A stretch of 64,000 bases of DNA from CAKZNE01 sp963976435 (GCA_963976435.1 CAXBKQ010000017.1:1-64000), one strand, 5' to 3'. Positions 34,789-43,270 are shown, numbered from the stretch's first letter. The notes: generated by a model from the sequence alone, not told the origin. Program-made: numbers and translations.

Positions 34789-34805
34789 ACGCAACAAAGT
34801 TGCAT
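34789..34805 (-). promoter_or_regulatory. Zur-like operator before the TonB receptor
   Basis: GCAACAAAGTTGC (34791-34803) is a perfect palindrome with a 3-base centre, ending a few bases upstream of the TonB receptor ATG (34786). On the minus strand it reads TGCAACTTTGTTGC and includes CAACTTTG, a 7/8 match to TAnnTTTG. Same consensus as the site at 32426-32440. Confidence 0.6.
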
Positions 34806-34855
34806 TAAATAAATAATATGGCCTAAAGGAATGCTAAGTTTAGTCTTGCAAATAT

Positions 34856-35281
34856 TTATTCATCCCAGGTTATTTCGCTAGGACTAAATTTTATGAGAAG
34901 TTCAATTATTTCTCCAGGCTTGGCCTTAATTATCTTTTCAACATTGTAATGGCCCATATAGGAGGCTTGAATATTTAGTTCACCAGCCTCACATTCCAAG
35001 GAAAATTTGCCCTCCAAATCTGTTGCGGTTCCCTTATTATTACTGACGAATATTTTAGCGCCAATTACAGTATAATTTGCATCATATGAAATTGCTTGGC
35101 CCATCAATAAGACCTTTTTTGTAGTTGCTGAAGATGGGTATCTCTTCTCAATATTGATTTTGCTTTTATCGGGGTAATTCGGGATTTCCCATTTGTTTTT
35201 TTGAAAAATGGAGCAGGAATTATTTAAACTCAAAATTAAGAGGGAAGAAATAAATATAGCTAGGGAGAATCTGCAATTCAT
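34856..35281 (-). CDS. Lipoprotein with carboxypeptidase-like regulatory domain
   Basis: 141 residues from ATG 35281 (a longer frame to 35371 would run into the divergent neighbour's leader). Lipobox SLNNSCSIF, then a carboxypeptidase-regulatory/Ig-like module: AKIFVSNNKGTATDLEGKFSLECEAGELNIQASYMGHYNVEKIIKAKPGEIIELLIKF. Such modules usually mark cell-surface or receptor proteins; this one is short and free-standing. Role unknown. Confidence 0.72.
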   Translation of the reverse strand: MNCRFSLAIFISSLLILSLNNSCSIFQKNKWEIPNYPDKSKINIEKRYPSSATTKKVLLMGQAISYDANYTVIGAKIFVSNNKGTATDLEGKFSLECEAGELNIQASYMGHYNVEKIIKAKPGEIIELLIKFSPSEITWDE

Positions 35282-35387
35282 CGGAATGATTTTTTTTCCT
35301 ATCAAGGAATTATAAAAGTAATGAAGTGTGATAAAGGAGAGGCAATTATATTTTAGAATTATATTTAGCATTCGAAAACCATATCAA

Positions 35388-36218
35388 ATGAAAAAATCAA
35401 TACGCCTTATTTTTTGTTTAAGCCTTTTTCTTTCGAAAGTTGGCAATGCCCAAACTGAAGTAACTTTTTATACCAATCATGGTGATTTTGCCGCTATGAT
35501 GTATGATTCTTTAATGCCTATTACGGCAGGAAACTTTCTTAGTTTGGTGGATAGTAATTATTACGACGGTGTAATATTCCATCGCATCATCAATAATTTT
35601 GTAATTCAAGGTGGGGACCCTACCGGTACTGGTACAGGTGGACCTGGCTATAGCATTCCTGATGAATTTGATAGCACACTCAGCAATACTATTAAAACCA
35701 TTTCCATGGCCAATAGTGGTCCAAATACCGGAGGTAGTCAGTTTTTTATTAATCTCCGAAACAATAGTTATTTAGACTTCGACAAGGCTCCACTAAGTTC
35801 CAAGCACCCTGTATTTGGCATTGTAATTCGAAATTGGACAGTAGTCTGGAATATTGCTAAGGTGGCAGTAAATAGTAATGATAGACCAATAAGTCCTGTA
35901 GTGATGGACAGTGTTAGAGTTACTCCACAAGGTGTTGGACTAAAATCCCATGTTTTAAAGGAAGGATTACATATTTACCCCAATCCAGTTTCGGAGAACA
36001 GCCAGGTTTATGCTCATTTTTCTACAGGTGGAAAAGGGGAGATGACCTTGATTTCTATAGATGGTAAAATACAATACCGCGAAGCTGTGGAGCTAAGGAT
36101 GGGTAATAATAGTTTGCCACTTCGCAATATGAATATTGATAAATTACCTCCGGGAATTTATCAAATAAGTATTGGTTTAGGAATGGAGAATTACCAAGCC
36201 AAAATAGTGATTCAATAG
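35388..36218 (+). CDS. Secreted cyclophilin-type peptidyl-prolyl isomerase with T9SS tail
   Basis: 276 residues from ATG 35388. Signal peptide ...LSKVGNAQ, then a cyclophilin domain (residues ~25-190): NFLSLVDSNYYDGVIFHRIINNFVIQGGDPTGTGTGGPGYSIPDEF with the catalytic FHR and MANSGPNTGGSQFFINL. The C-terminal ~75 residues are a T9SS type A sorting domain: LHIYPNPVSENSQVYAHF, LPPGIYQISI, AKIVIQ. So it should catalyse proline isomerisation in a protein exported through the type IX system. Followed by a strong terminator. Confidence 0.92.
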   Translation: MKKSIRLIFCLSLFLSKVGNAQTEVTFYTNHGDFAAMMYDSLMPITAGNFLSLVDSNYYDGVIFHRIINNFVIQGGDPTGTGTGGPGYSIPDEFDSTLSNTIKTISMANSGPNTGGSQFFINLRNNSYLDFDKAPLSSKHPVFGIVIRNWTVVWNIAKVAVNSNDRPISPVVMDSVRVTPQGVGLKSHVLKEGLHIYPNPVSENSQVYAHFSTGGKGEMTLISIDGKIQYREAVELRMGNNSLPLRNMNIDKLPPGIYQISIGLGMENYQAKIVIQ

Positions 36219-36229
36219 AAAGGAAAAGG

Positions 36230-36261
36230 AGTCCTTAAATTAGGTTTTAAGGACTTTTTTC
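36230..36261 (+). terminator. Rho-independent terminator of the cyclophilin gene
   Basis: AGTCCTTAAA (36230-36239) pairs with TTTAAGGACT (36246-36255), followed by a T-rich run. It lies 12 bp after the stop of the cyclophilin gene, close to the convergent VOC gene stop. Confidence 0.9.
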
Positions 36262-36263
36262 TT

Positions 36264-36635
36264 TTAAACATGTTGATCAACAAGAATAGCATTTCCATCA
36301 GGATCCATAAGAACAAAACTGGCAGGGCCTTCGCTGGCTTCATCTGCCTCACTCACCAATTCTAGGCCTTTGGATTTAATATCTTTTTGAATTTCTCTAA
36401 CATCATCAAAAGGATCAACAGCACCAGCATTTTGATCCCAACCAGGATTAAATGTGAGGATATTGTTTTCAAACATTCCTTGAAACAATCCAATAAGGCT
36501 ATCACCATTTTTCATAATGAGATAGTTTTTCTCCATTTCACCGGCAAATTGTACAAATCCCAATTTTTCATAAAATTCCTTAGATACAGTAAGATCTTTA
36601 ACACTGAGACTTACCGAAAATGCTCCTAGTTTCAT
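36264..36635 (-). CDS. VOC (glyoxalase/bleomycin-resistance) superfamily protein
   Basis: 123 residues, one VOC module pair: MKLGAFSVSLSVKDLTVSKEFYEKLGFVQF at the start and GPASFVLMDPDGNAILVDQHV at the end. The first metal His position (usually HI.L.V.D) is replaced (SVSLSV), so metal binding may be altered. Family members include glyoxalases and drug-binding proteins; function not predictable. Upstream lies the kinase-like gene on the same strand (25 bp apart). Confidence 0.85.
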   Translation of the reverse strand: MKLGAFSVSLSVKDLTVSKEFYEKLGFVQFAGEMEKNYLIMKNGDSLIGLFQGMFENNILTFNPGWDQNAGAVDPFDDVREIQKDIKSKGLELVSEADEASEGPASFVLMDPDGNAILVDQHV

Positions 36636-36660
36636 TGTTTATTCTTTTAAGTTTATATAA

Positions 36661-37716
36661 TTATGAATTTTGTTTCATTTCATTCATCACTTCGATTCCC
36701 AAAATTATTTCCAACTGGATTACCAATACGTCTCCCATATTATTCACTCCTTCAAATCTTTTGGAATTATGGTGTTTTGCCAATTGTTGGGCTAAAAGCT
36801 GAATATTCTCAGGACTGGAAATTTTGTCTTTTCTCATCCTTCGAATTATGCTCCTGGTTCTTTGTCGTGCTGCCAAAAATCGTTTTTTCATGGCTGCATG
36901 TTCTTCTCGAATATATTGCTTTGCACTTTTATCATTAAGCAGTTCCACTGCCAAGTTTACCAATGCACTATTATCTTTATAATATTGAGGAAGGTAAATG
37001 GATTTTCGTCCTTCGTAACACTGTTGGTCGAAATCAATTGGTCGAATTCTATATTGAACATTATCAAAATCCGGGGTGATTTCCACCACAAAATTATAAG
37101 CTCGCATATCCCCTAGAAGTCTTACAAAGCAACGCTCATTAAATTTTACAAATTCTTTGGCGAAGCGCAGGCGATTTTCAATTTGTACATTTTCATTCTT
37201 CAAGATAAATTCATCACAAGGTATACCCACAATATGTTCTTCAATAAGGGTGTTACCATTTACTAAAAAAGAAACCTTGTCGGGCGAGAAAATTTCTTCA
37301 AGCTCCAAGCCATAAACTCTGGATGCATCTGCTCTTTTTACGTAAAAATAGTCGTGATTATCGTTGAGATCATTTTTTATTTTTATTCGAAATGGTTTGG
37401 AATTTCCAAAGGAGCAAAATTCAATTCCCGCCACTTGTAAATATGCGCTTGGATCTCCATCGGCCACCAAAAGTTGATATACTCTTAATAGAGATTCATG
37501 AATATGAGTCATTTCACTTTGCCTGTAAATAGGGCAGTACCAAAGTGTAGGATTATCATTTTGGTCTAATGCTGGAACCAGATCATTAAAATGCAGCAAA
37601 TCTTCATATTCAATAGGAAGGTTGCAAAGTCTGGAATAGTTTGCTAAATGTTCTTTGAGATGAGCCTTAATCTTATAAAAAGGCTTTTTGTATTCGATGT
37701 GGTTTATATCCGTCAT
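36661..37716 (-). CDS. Putative kinase-fold protein, family not recognised
   Basis: 351 residues, soluble. I do not recognise the family, but the order of motifs is that of a protein-kinase-like fold: DYFYVKRADASRVYG (candidate ATP lysine K127), a hinge-like LIEEHIVGIPCDEF (E159), a catalytic-loop-like LLGDMRAYNFVVEI (D203, N208), and a DFG-like IRPIDFDQQ (D228 or D230). The C-terminus is basic (RQRTRSIIRRMRKDK). If active, it would phosphorylate an unknown substrate. It is followed by a VOC gene on the same strand. Confidence 0.6.
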   Translation of the reverse strand: MTDINHIEYKKPFYKIKAHLKEHLANYSRLCNLPIEYEDLLHFNDLVPALDQNDNPTLWYCPIYRQSEMTHIHESLLRVYQLLVADGDPSAYLQVAGIEFCSFGNSKPFRIKIKNDLNDNHDYFYVKRADASRVYGLELEEIFSPDKVSFLVNGNTLIEEHIVGIPCDEFILKNENVQIENRLRFAKEFVKFNERCFVRLLGDMRAYNFVVEITPDFDNVQYRIRPIDFDQQCYEGRKSIYLPQYYKDNSALVNLAVELLNDKSAKQYIREEHAAMKKRFLAARQRTRSIIRRMRKDKISSPENIQLLAQQLAKHHNSKRFEGVNNMGDVLVIQLEIILGIEVMNEMKQNS

Positions 37717-37774
37717 TGTCTTGGGCTAAGTTAGCCTTCACAATCCGAAATGCCAATAAAATTCAGGAGCCTTT

Positions 37775-38533
37775 TTAAGGGTTTAGGAAATAGGGGTGTT
37801 CTTTTATTTCTTCAATTTCAAAAATTACCTGAAGGTAATTGTTTATAGCGCCAATAGGTTTTAGTTTGATATAAAAAGATTTTATAAAATCCTCGTAGGC
37901 CTTATACTCATGAGCAGGTACTACAAATTCATCAAAAATTATTACATCCCCCTTTTTCATATAGGGATAAAGCATGCTAAGACTAAATAATGCTGAGGAA
38001 TAGAGATCACCATCTATATGAATTACCGATTTTTTATGAAAATCTACTTTTGGAATTTCATGAAGAAGTGTATCTTGAAACAAGCCTTTGATAAAACGGA
38101 TTCTCTGGTCATCAATTTGCGGAAAATTTCCCTCTTGAGAAAAGGTACCAGCCGCATAGGTGCCATACTTTTCCGGAAGTCCTTCATAGGTATCGAAAGC
38201 CCAATAGATCGTTTCTGGATTTTCATTGATACTACTCCACCATCTCAATGCATTTCCTCTTCCAACACCAAATTCAAAATAATTTATCGCCTCTGATTTT
38301 AAGCCAGTTTCAGAGGTATAAACATCATACATTTCCAATCTTTCCTTATGCACCACCTTTCGGTTATAGAAATCATTATACTTGAGCTTGGATTTATTTT
38401 TATCAGCCCATTTAGAAAGTTTAATGAGATAGCCAGAGTAAATAAGGAGATTGGCACTAAAGCCTAATACCTTATGGACCTTGAGCCTAATAGCGTAGGC
38501 CTTTATTTTCTTTATTACTTTAATGGTATTCAT
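37775..38533 (-). CDS. TylF/MycF-like methyltransferase
   Basis: 252 residues from ATG 38533. Class I SAM methyltransferase: EAINYFEFGVGRGNALRWW (motif I), DTYEGLPEKYG, SVIHIDGDLYSSALFSLSMLYPYMKKGDVIIFDEF. The FDTYEGLP and HIDGDLYS signatures mark the TylF/MycF macrocin O-methyltransferase group, which usually methylates sugars or glycans and needs a divalent metal (Asp residues in DGDLY and DEF). Target probably a cell-surface polysaccharide; no glycan genes lie next to it. Confidence 0.85.
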   Translation of the reverse strand: MNTIKVIKKIKAYAIRLKVHKVLGFSANLLIYSGYLIKLSKWADKNKSKLKYNDFYNRKVVHKERLEMYDVYTSETGLKSEAINYFEFGVGRGNALRWWSSINENPETIYWAFDTYEGLPEKYGTYAAGTFSQEGNFPQIDDQRIRFIKGLFQDTLLHEIPKVDFHKKSVIHIDGDLYSSALFSLSMLYPYMKKGDVIIFDEFVVPAHEYKAYEDFIKSFYIKLKPIGAINNYLQVIFEIEEIKEHPYFLNP

Positions 38534-38609
38534 CAATCAGAGATATCGCAAATTGGGCGCTAAGATACATTTCTTGACAAATAATTAAAGCCTTGAAAAA
38601 GGAGCAAGA

Positions 38610-39086
38610 TTATCCCCAGTTTTTAAATTCATTGCTTTTTAATTTTTCATAATAAGTTTCCGCTGGGTTTTTGTTAATGATGTTGCGAATTACTATGCTT
38701 TTTCCATTTTTATCTTTGGCCGATATAGTAAAACTTTGATCAGCAATTTGCTCTAGAAATAATCCACCAAAGTTTTGTTTTTCAATTTCTTTTGAACGGA
38801 AAAGCTTTTTGAAAAAAGGCACTTTCCAACCTGAGATTAGCAGAGAATCATAGAGATATATCTCATCTCTAATTCTAGAGGAAAAGGATAAAAGGATCAG
38901 AAGAATGATTTTCAGGATTATCCCTATGGGCTTAATTTCTTCTGGGTTTTCCAACCTTTCTTCCAGGTCGAAGATCACCTTTATCCACAAGACAAGGACC
39001 AGCAAACTAAGGAGATAAAATGGGGATTTAGCCTTGATGTCCCTTAAGGAAATTGGTCTTTGAATTCTGTTTCCAAATAATGCCAT
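38610..39086 (-). CDS. Membrane-anchored protein of ArsR operon B
   Basis: 158 residues with two membrane segments (around residues 24-40 and 54-68) and a C-terminal soluble part rich in beta strands (ISGWKVPFFKKLFRSKEIEKQNFGG, SFTISAKDKNGKSIVIRNI), resembling a PH-like bacterial domain by pattern only. It starts 14 bp after the stop of the SRPBCC gene, so it belongs to the second ArsR-SRPBCC operon. Function unknown. Confidence 0.7.
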   Translation of the reverse strand: MALFGNRIQRPISLRDIKAKSPFYLLSLLVLVLWIKVIFDLEERLENPEEIKPIGIILKIILLILLSFSSRIRDEIYLYDSLLISGWKVPFFKKLFRSKEIEKQNFGGLFLEQIADQSFTISAKDKNGKSIVIRNIINKNPAETYYEKLKSNEFKNWG

Positions 39087-39099
39087 TATTCTATCAAAC

Positions 39100-39555
39100 C
39101 TAAGAATTAATTTTTTTTAAATACTCATTTAATCCTTCAAAAACGGATCCCCAACCATTCATAGCCCCCATTTTTTCTTGGGCAATTCGGTAAGCTTCTG
39201 TGTCGTGTACTATATGGAATGTAAATAGGGTTTTATCTCCATCCTTTTTAAAAATCGATTGTATTTCTACGCCTTCCGTCATAGGACGAAAATTAGCGGA
39301 GGAAAAAATTTTCGACAATTTCTCAATAAGGGTATATGCACCTTCTGCGATAAATTCACCGCCATTGGGCATTATCATCGAGTATTTCCATTCCCCACCA
39401 ACTTTAAACTCATGTTTTTGAATGTCTAATGTCATGCCTTTAGGTGCCCACCAGTTTGCAATATGCTCTGGTTTTGTCCATGCCTCCCAAACCAATTCTA
39501 TCGGTGCATCTAATATCCTTTCTAAGGTGGTGGTTCTGTTTTTTAAATCACTCAT
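39100..39555 (-). CDS. SRPBCC (AHSA1-like) domain protein, operon B
   Basis: 151 residues: TTTLERILDAPIELVWEAWTKPEHIANWWAPKGMTLD, a textbook AHSA1/SRPBCC opening, then FTFHIVHDTEAYRIAQEKMGAMNGWGSVFEGLNEYLK. It overlaps the ArsR stop by 4 bp (ATGA). As with the first operon, a hydrophobic ligand-binding fold with unknown ligand, co-expressed with its repressor. Confidence 0.88.
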   Translation of the reverse strand: MSDLKNRTTTLERILDAPIELVWEAWTKPEHIANWWAPKGMTLDIQKHEFKVGGEWKYSMIMPNGGEFIAEGAYTLIEKLSKIFSSANFRPMTEGVEIQSIFKKDGDKTLFTFHIVHDTEAYRIAQEKMGAMNGWGSVFEGLNEYLKKINS

Positions 39556-39878
39556 TTTTTCTTTTTTTTAGATTGAATTTCCATTAAATAATTTTCAAAA
39601 GAGTCTAATTTCGATTCCCAAAGTTTTCGGTATTGATCCACCCATTCTGCAACTGGAATGAGGTTTTGAGGTTTTATTTCACAAATCCTTTCTCTTCCTC
39701 TTTGCTCTATAGTAACTATTCCGCATTCGGTGAGAATCTTTAAGTGCTTTGAAACAGCTGGCCTACTAATCTCAAAATTTTCTGCCACGTGGTTTACCGA
39801 TAAATTGTCTTTAGCTAATAATCCTATGATATCCCTACGAATGGGATCGGCTATAGCCTGGAATACATCTCTTCTCAT
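39552..39878 (-). CDS. ArsR-type repressor, operon B
   Basis: 108 residues: MRRDVFQAIADPIRRDIIGLLAKDNLSVNHVAENFEISRPAVSKHLKILTECGIVTIEQ, the same metal-free ArsR subtype as at 1132-1452 but here first in the operon. It is followed by SRPBCC (ATGA overlap) and a membrane protein. Likely autoregulated through the paired sites at 39886-39927. Confidence 0.92.
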   Translation of the reverse strand: MRRDVFQAIADPIRRDIIGLLAKDNLSVNHVAENFEISRPAVSKHLKILTECGIVTIEQRGRERICEIKPQNLIPVAEWVDQYRKLWESKLDSFENYLMEIQSKKKKK

Positions 39879-39885
39879 AATATAT

Positions 39886-39936
39886 GTAACTAATTGGTTA
39901 CAATAATAAACGTAATCATTCGGTTACGCAAATAAA
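39886..39936 (-). promoter_or_regulatory. Two operator copies spaced 26 bp, ArsR/SRPBCC operon B
   Basis: GTAACTAATTGGTTAC (39886-39901) and GTAATCATTCGGTTAC (39912-39927) are imperfect palindromes 26 bp apart, immediately before the ArsR ATG (39878). On the minus strand TTTATTTG (39929-39936) resembles a -7 box just upstream of them. The half-site differs from operon A (GTAAC versus AAAC), fitting a second, separate ArsR. Confidence 0.7.
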
Positions 39937-39968
39937 TGAACTATTTTATTTCCTAAAATTTTTAATAA

Positions 39969-40511
39969 TTATTTCTGATAGTAATTGGAGTTTGGAGCTC
40001 GAATCAAGCTATTTCTTTCGGCAAATCGTATAAAACTTAAGTTTTGGAGCTCTTTAATGATTTCCTTTTCTTTCCCATCTTCTACAATTATCAGCAAGGT
40101 ATAGGCTTGATCCATTTGGGATAGTTCCAATTTAGAAATAATTTGTCGCCACGCTTCCTGATTCTGTTTTAAATGAAATTCTTCAAATTGTGGAAATACT
40201 AAAATTTGAGCCCCATTGGGATCTTTTCGCAAATGGAAATGGCTCACAAAATTGTGTCCTTCCAATTCTTTCTCCATAAAATTCAAACTATCTGTTGGCA
40301 ATTCGGAATAGAAGCACATTCCCTGGACGGATTTATTTTCAAATTCATATTCATTGATAAAATCGAAAAGAGCATTGCTGGTAAGGAAGCCTTGCATTCC
40401 GATATGAATCTCCCCAGCTATGGCTTTAAACTCATTTTCACTGTTGGATTCCTTGTCACAGGAAATAATGCTAAGAGCTAATGCGAGCAGAAATAGAGGA
40501 TGAATTTTCAT
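39969..40511 (-). CDS. Lipoprotein, function unknown
   Basis: 180 residues with lipobox (ALSIISCDKESN). The mature part (AGEIHIGMQGFLTSNALFDFINEYEFENKSVQGMCFYSELP...) resembles no family I recognise. It stands alone, between the ArsR operon promoter and the glycosyltransferase gene. Confidence 0.65.
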   Translation of the reverse strand: MKIHPLFLLALALSIISCDKESNSENEFKAIAGEIHIGMQGFLTSNALFDFINEYEFENKSVQGMCFYSELPTDSLNFMEKELEGHNFVSHFHLRKDPNGAQILVFPQFEEFHLKQNQEAWRQIISKLELSQMDQAYTLLIIVEDGKEKEIIKELQNLSFIRFAERNSLIRAPNSNYYQK

Positions 40512-40597
40512 GGATGTGTTTAAGATGGTCGATGAAGCTCTTTAAACAAGTTTTAGGCCATGATTTCACAATATTTTTTTGCTTTTAAAGATTAGGA

Positions 40598-41293
40598 TTA
40601 ACTATTCAACCACTTTTTATAGAATCTACTAAGCTCATCCGGAGGGCAGGAGTTTTTAAATTTTCTGAAGGTTAAAAAATTTACAAGGTTTACTCTCAGC
40701 CAGGAGTTTTTATGGTATTTCCTTGCGGATACTGTAGCTGGAGAATTTACTATTTGATAGGCTACCTTTTTTCTTTTCAATCTTTTAAAAAACTCAAAAT
40801 CTTCCATGAGAATATAATTCTCGTCAAAGCCACTATTTTCATTGAATGTGGATTTGCGGATGAAAAAACATTGATCGCCACCGCCTGCGAAATCTGAATC
40901 GAATTTGGTGAAATATTGGTTGATTTTTAAAAGGCCCCTGGGATTGTCAAATTTATAGGAGAACATTCCACAATCCTTTTTCCCATTTAGGCAATTTTCA
41001 ATATCTGCCAAGAAGGTGCTAGGAGGAAAAACATCAGCATGCAAAAACATGATAACTTCCGCTTCCGAAATTTTTGCGCCCTGATTTAGTTGGGCAGCCC
41101 TAGAAGAGAATTCTGATTTTTGGTAGATACAATTCCAATCCATAGATAATTTTTCAGTATTATCTTTAGACTTTTGGGCATCTACAATGATAATATTTGT
41201 AGTTTGCTCATTAGAATATCGCCTTAAAAAGGGAAGTAATTTTTTAAGATTCTCATGCTCGTTCAAAGCTGGGATAACAATATCAAGTGTCAT
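40598..41293 (-). CDS. Glycosyltransferase 2, TIGR04283-like
   Basis: 231 residues. GT-A glycosyltransferase: LDIVIPALNEHENLKKLLPFL, then SSRAAQLNQGAKISEAEVIMFLHADVFPP and GGGDQCFFIRKSTFNENSGFDENYILMEDFEFFKRL. The S-R-A-x-Q-x-N-x-G-A and FLHAD patterns mark the TIGR04283 group, which often occurs in arsenosugar-type clusters; here no radical SAM partner is present. It is divergent from a DUF547 gene with only 18 bp between start codons. Confidence 0.83.
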   Translation of the reverse strand: MTLDIVIPALNEHENLKKLLPFLRRYSNEQTTNIIIVDAQKSKDNTEKLSMDWNCIYQKSEFSSRAAQLNQGAKISEAEVIMFLHADVFPPSTFLADIENCLNGKKDCGMFSYKFDNPRGLLKINQYFTKFDSDFAGGGDQCFFIRKSTFNENSGFDENYILMEDFEFFKRLKRKKVAYQIVNSPATVSARKYHKNSWLRVNLVNFLTFRKFKNSCPPDELSRFYKKWLNS

Positions 41294-41311
41294 TTTAATA
41301 AACTATTGACG

Positions 41312-42094
41312 ATGAATAAATTTTTAATCCTTCTGCTTTGTTTGGTAACAGCCACCATAAATGGGGCCTTTGGGCAAAGCAATGATAAGGATCAGGATTC
41401 ATATTATCAAAAAACTGTTATACAATTATTGCAAGCCTTAAAAGCTGGACAGGATGGTGAGGCTTATCAAAAGATTCTTGAAGCATCCACTGAAAAGGAA
41501 TTGGAGGAGGAGTTGGATACGGATCCGGAACGATTTGCTTTTTGGGTGAATTTATACAATGCCTATATCCAAATTAGACTTTCTGAAAAGCCCGAATACT
41601 ATGAGGATAGAAGTAATTTTTTCAGCAGTGAATTAATACATATTGCAGGTAGGGATATGAGTTTCGAAGATATTGAACATGGTATTATCCGGGGATCACA
41701 ATCTAAATTCTTGCTCGGGTATTTCAAGAACCCTTTTGTAAAAAGTTTTAAAAAGAAATTTAGACCAGAGACCAGAGATTATAGAATACATTTTGCCCTA
41801 AACTGTGGAGCAAAAAGTTGTCCGCCAGTAGCTATTTACCAAGCGGAAAAATTAGATGAGCAGTTTGATAAATCTTCAAAACTATTCTTAGAAAAATTTT
41901 CCAGCTATGATGTTGAAGAGAATCAGGTGAATACAAGTTCTCTATTGCTTTGGTTCATTGGCGATTTTGGTGGGCTAAAAGGAAGTAAGGTGGTTTTGAT
42001 GAAATATGGAATTATCCCTAATACTGATGTGGATTTAGAATATGATTCTTACGATTGGACCCTGGCCTTAGGAAATTATATTGAGCTAGATTAA
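41312..42094 (+). CDS. DUF547 domain secreted protein
   Basis: 260 residues from ATG 41312 with signal peptide (MNKFLILLLCLVTATINGAFGQ). DUF547 signatures: FAFWVNLYNAYIQIRLSEKP, the FEDIEHGIIRG stretch, and FALNCGAKSCPPVAIYQAEKLDEQFD. The conserved N-C-G-x-x-S-C-P is the family hallmark. Function unknown, although plant and bacterial members are linked to small-molecule or peptide processing. Its stop overlaps the end of the convergent barrel gene by 4 bp. Confidence 0.85.
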   Translation: MNKFLILLLCLVTATINGAFGQSNDKDQDSYYQKTVIQLLQALKAGQDGEAYQKILEASTEKELEEELDTDPERFAFWVNLYNAYIQIRLSEKPEYYEDRSNFFSSELIHIAGRDMSFEDIEHGIIRGSQSKFLLGYFKNPFVKSFKKKFRPETRDYRIHFALNCGAKSCPPVAIYQAEKLDEQFDKSSKLFLEKFSSYDVEENQVNTSSLLLWFIGDFGGLKGSKVVLMKYGIIPNTDVDLEYDSYDWTLALGNYIELD

Positions 42095-43221
42095 AAAGCT
42101 TCATTTAGGGTAAAATAAATATTAAAAGAATCTCTGGATTTGGCCAAATCAAGTCTTAATCTGGCTTTACTATCATTGCGCAATTGATAGCGGATTCCCA
42201 TTCCATAACTCCATTCGAGCTTATTTTGAAAATATTGGAAACTTTCATGGGCAAGGTCGCTAATAGATAGAAATCCTGCCCCTCGGAACCTTTTATAAAT
42301 TGGGAACCTTAGTTCGCTTTGAAGGTTTATTAAATCGTAGTTCATAAACCTTCTATCATCAAATCCTCTTCCTCGGTTTGGGGTGGAGATATAGGGTAAA
42401 TCAAAAAATGGAGTATTGGAAGAAGCCCAAGACCAAAAAAGATTGCTGGCCAGTAACATTTTGGCTGAAAGTTTTTGATAATGTCTATAGTCAAGGTCAA
42501 GACGATAATACTGAAAGTCTGAAATCCAATGGGGTAAAGAGCCTTGAAATTTCATTTCAAAATAATGGCCATGGCTAGGAGCAAAAAGTGTATCCCTAGT
42601 ATCGAAAAATGCTAGAGCTACAAAATTCGCCTTTCTTCCTCCTTGGTAACCAATAGGTTTAAGGCTTTGCAAAATACCTCCTTCCTCAATTTTCTGAATT
42701 GCAAATTGATCGAAATTCATCCCAGCGCCTAAATAAAAATTGGAAAATACTCTATGAGAATAATTGACCTCTATCCTTGGGAAGTTCACACTATAGCTTT
42801 CCAAATCATTCTTAGAACTCTCCGGGCCAATACCATGAAAATTGTAGAAATACCTATAATATCCTAATTCTCCCTTAATACGGGAATTATTGGCATTGCC
42901 ATAAAACTCGAAAGGAATAAATAGCAAAAGCTGGTTTTTAAAGGTATATACAGCAGAATATAATATTTGTGAAGGTCTGGTTTTGGGATGGTGGCGCAAG
43001 TCTTGAAATGTGCTAATTCCCGTGCCACCAATTCCTAAACTAGTTTCTGGTAAATAGAAAATTAGGGGAATTAAGGTATGTTGACTTTGAATAGAATCTA
43101 CTTTTTCCTGGGCTTTTAAGTTTAGGGGGAGTAGAACAAAAAGTATAAATGACCAGCCAGCACATTTTATAAGTCTAGCCCGAAAATGCTTTATTGCGCC
43201 GGTTTGTAAAAAAATACTCAT
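42091..43221 (-). CDS. Second BamA/TamA-like barrel protein
   Basis: 376 residues from ATG 43221. A signal segment around residues 22-38 (AGWSFILFVLLPLNLKAQ) follows a longer than usual basic start. D15-type barrel without POTRA: PLIFYLPETSLGIGGTGISTFQDL, GYYRYFYNFHGIGPESS, ALAFFDTRDTLFAPSHGHYFEMKFQGSL, ISTPNRGRGFDDRRFMNYDLINLQSELRF, ending FTLNEAF. Paralogous in plan to 29994-31124. Confidence 0.82.
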   Translation of the reverse strand: MSIFLQTGAIKHFRARLIKCAGWSFILFVLLPLNLKAQEKVDSIQSQHTLIPLIFYLPETSLGIGGTGISTFQDLRHHPKTRPSQILYSAVYTFKNQLLLFIPFEFYGNANNSRIKGELGYYRYFYNFHGIGPESSKNDLESYSVNFPRIEVNYSHRVFSNFYLGAGMNFDQFAIQKIEEGGILQSLKPIGYQGGRKANFVALAFFDTRDTLFAPSHGHYFEMKFQGSLPHWISDFQYYRLDLDYRHYQKLSAKMLLASNLFWSWASSNTPFFDLPYISTPNRGRGFDDRRFMNYDLINLQSELRFPIYKRFRGAGFLSISDLAHESFQYFQNKLEWSYGMGIRYQLRNDSKARLRLDLAKSRDSFNIYFTLNEAF

Positions 43222-43270
43222 CAAAGCAAAAATAGCTTCTAGGATTTAAAGGGGTTTATTGCTGAAAGGC

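Noticed and set aside
42091..43221. Full BamA essential assembly factor
   Set aside because: No POTRA domains and length near 377 residues; barrel-only D15-type protein instead.
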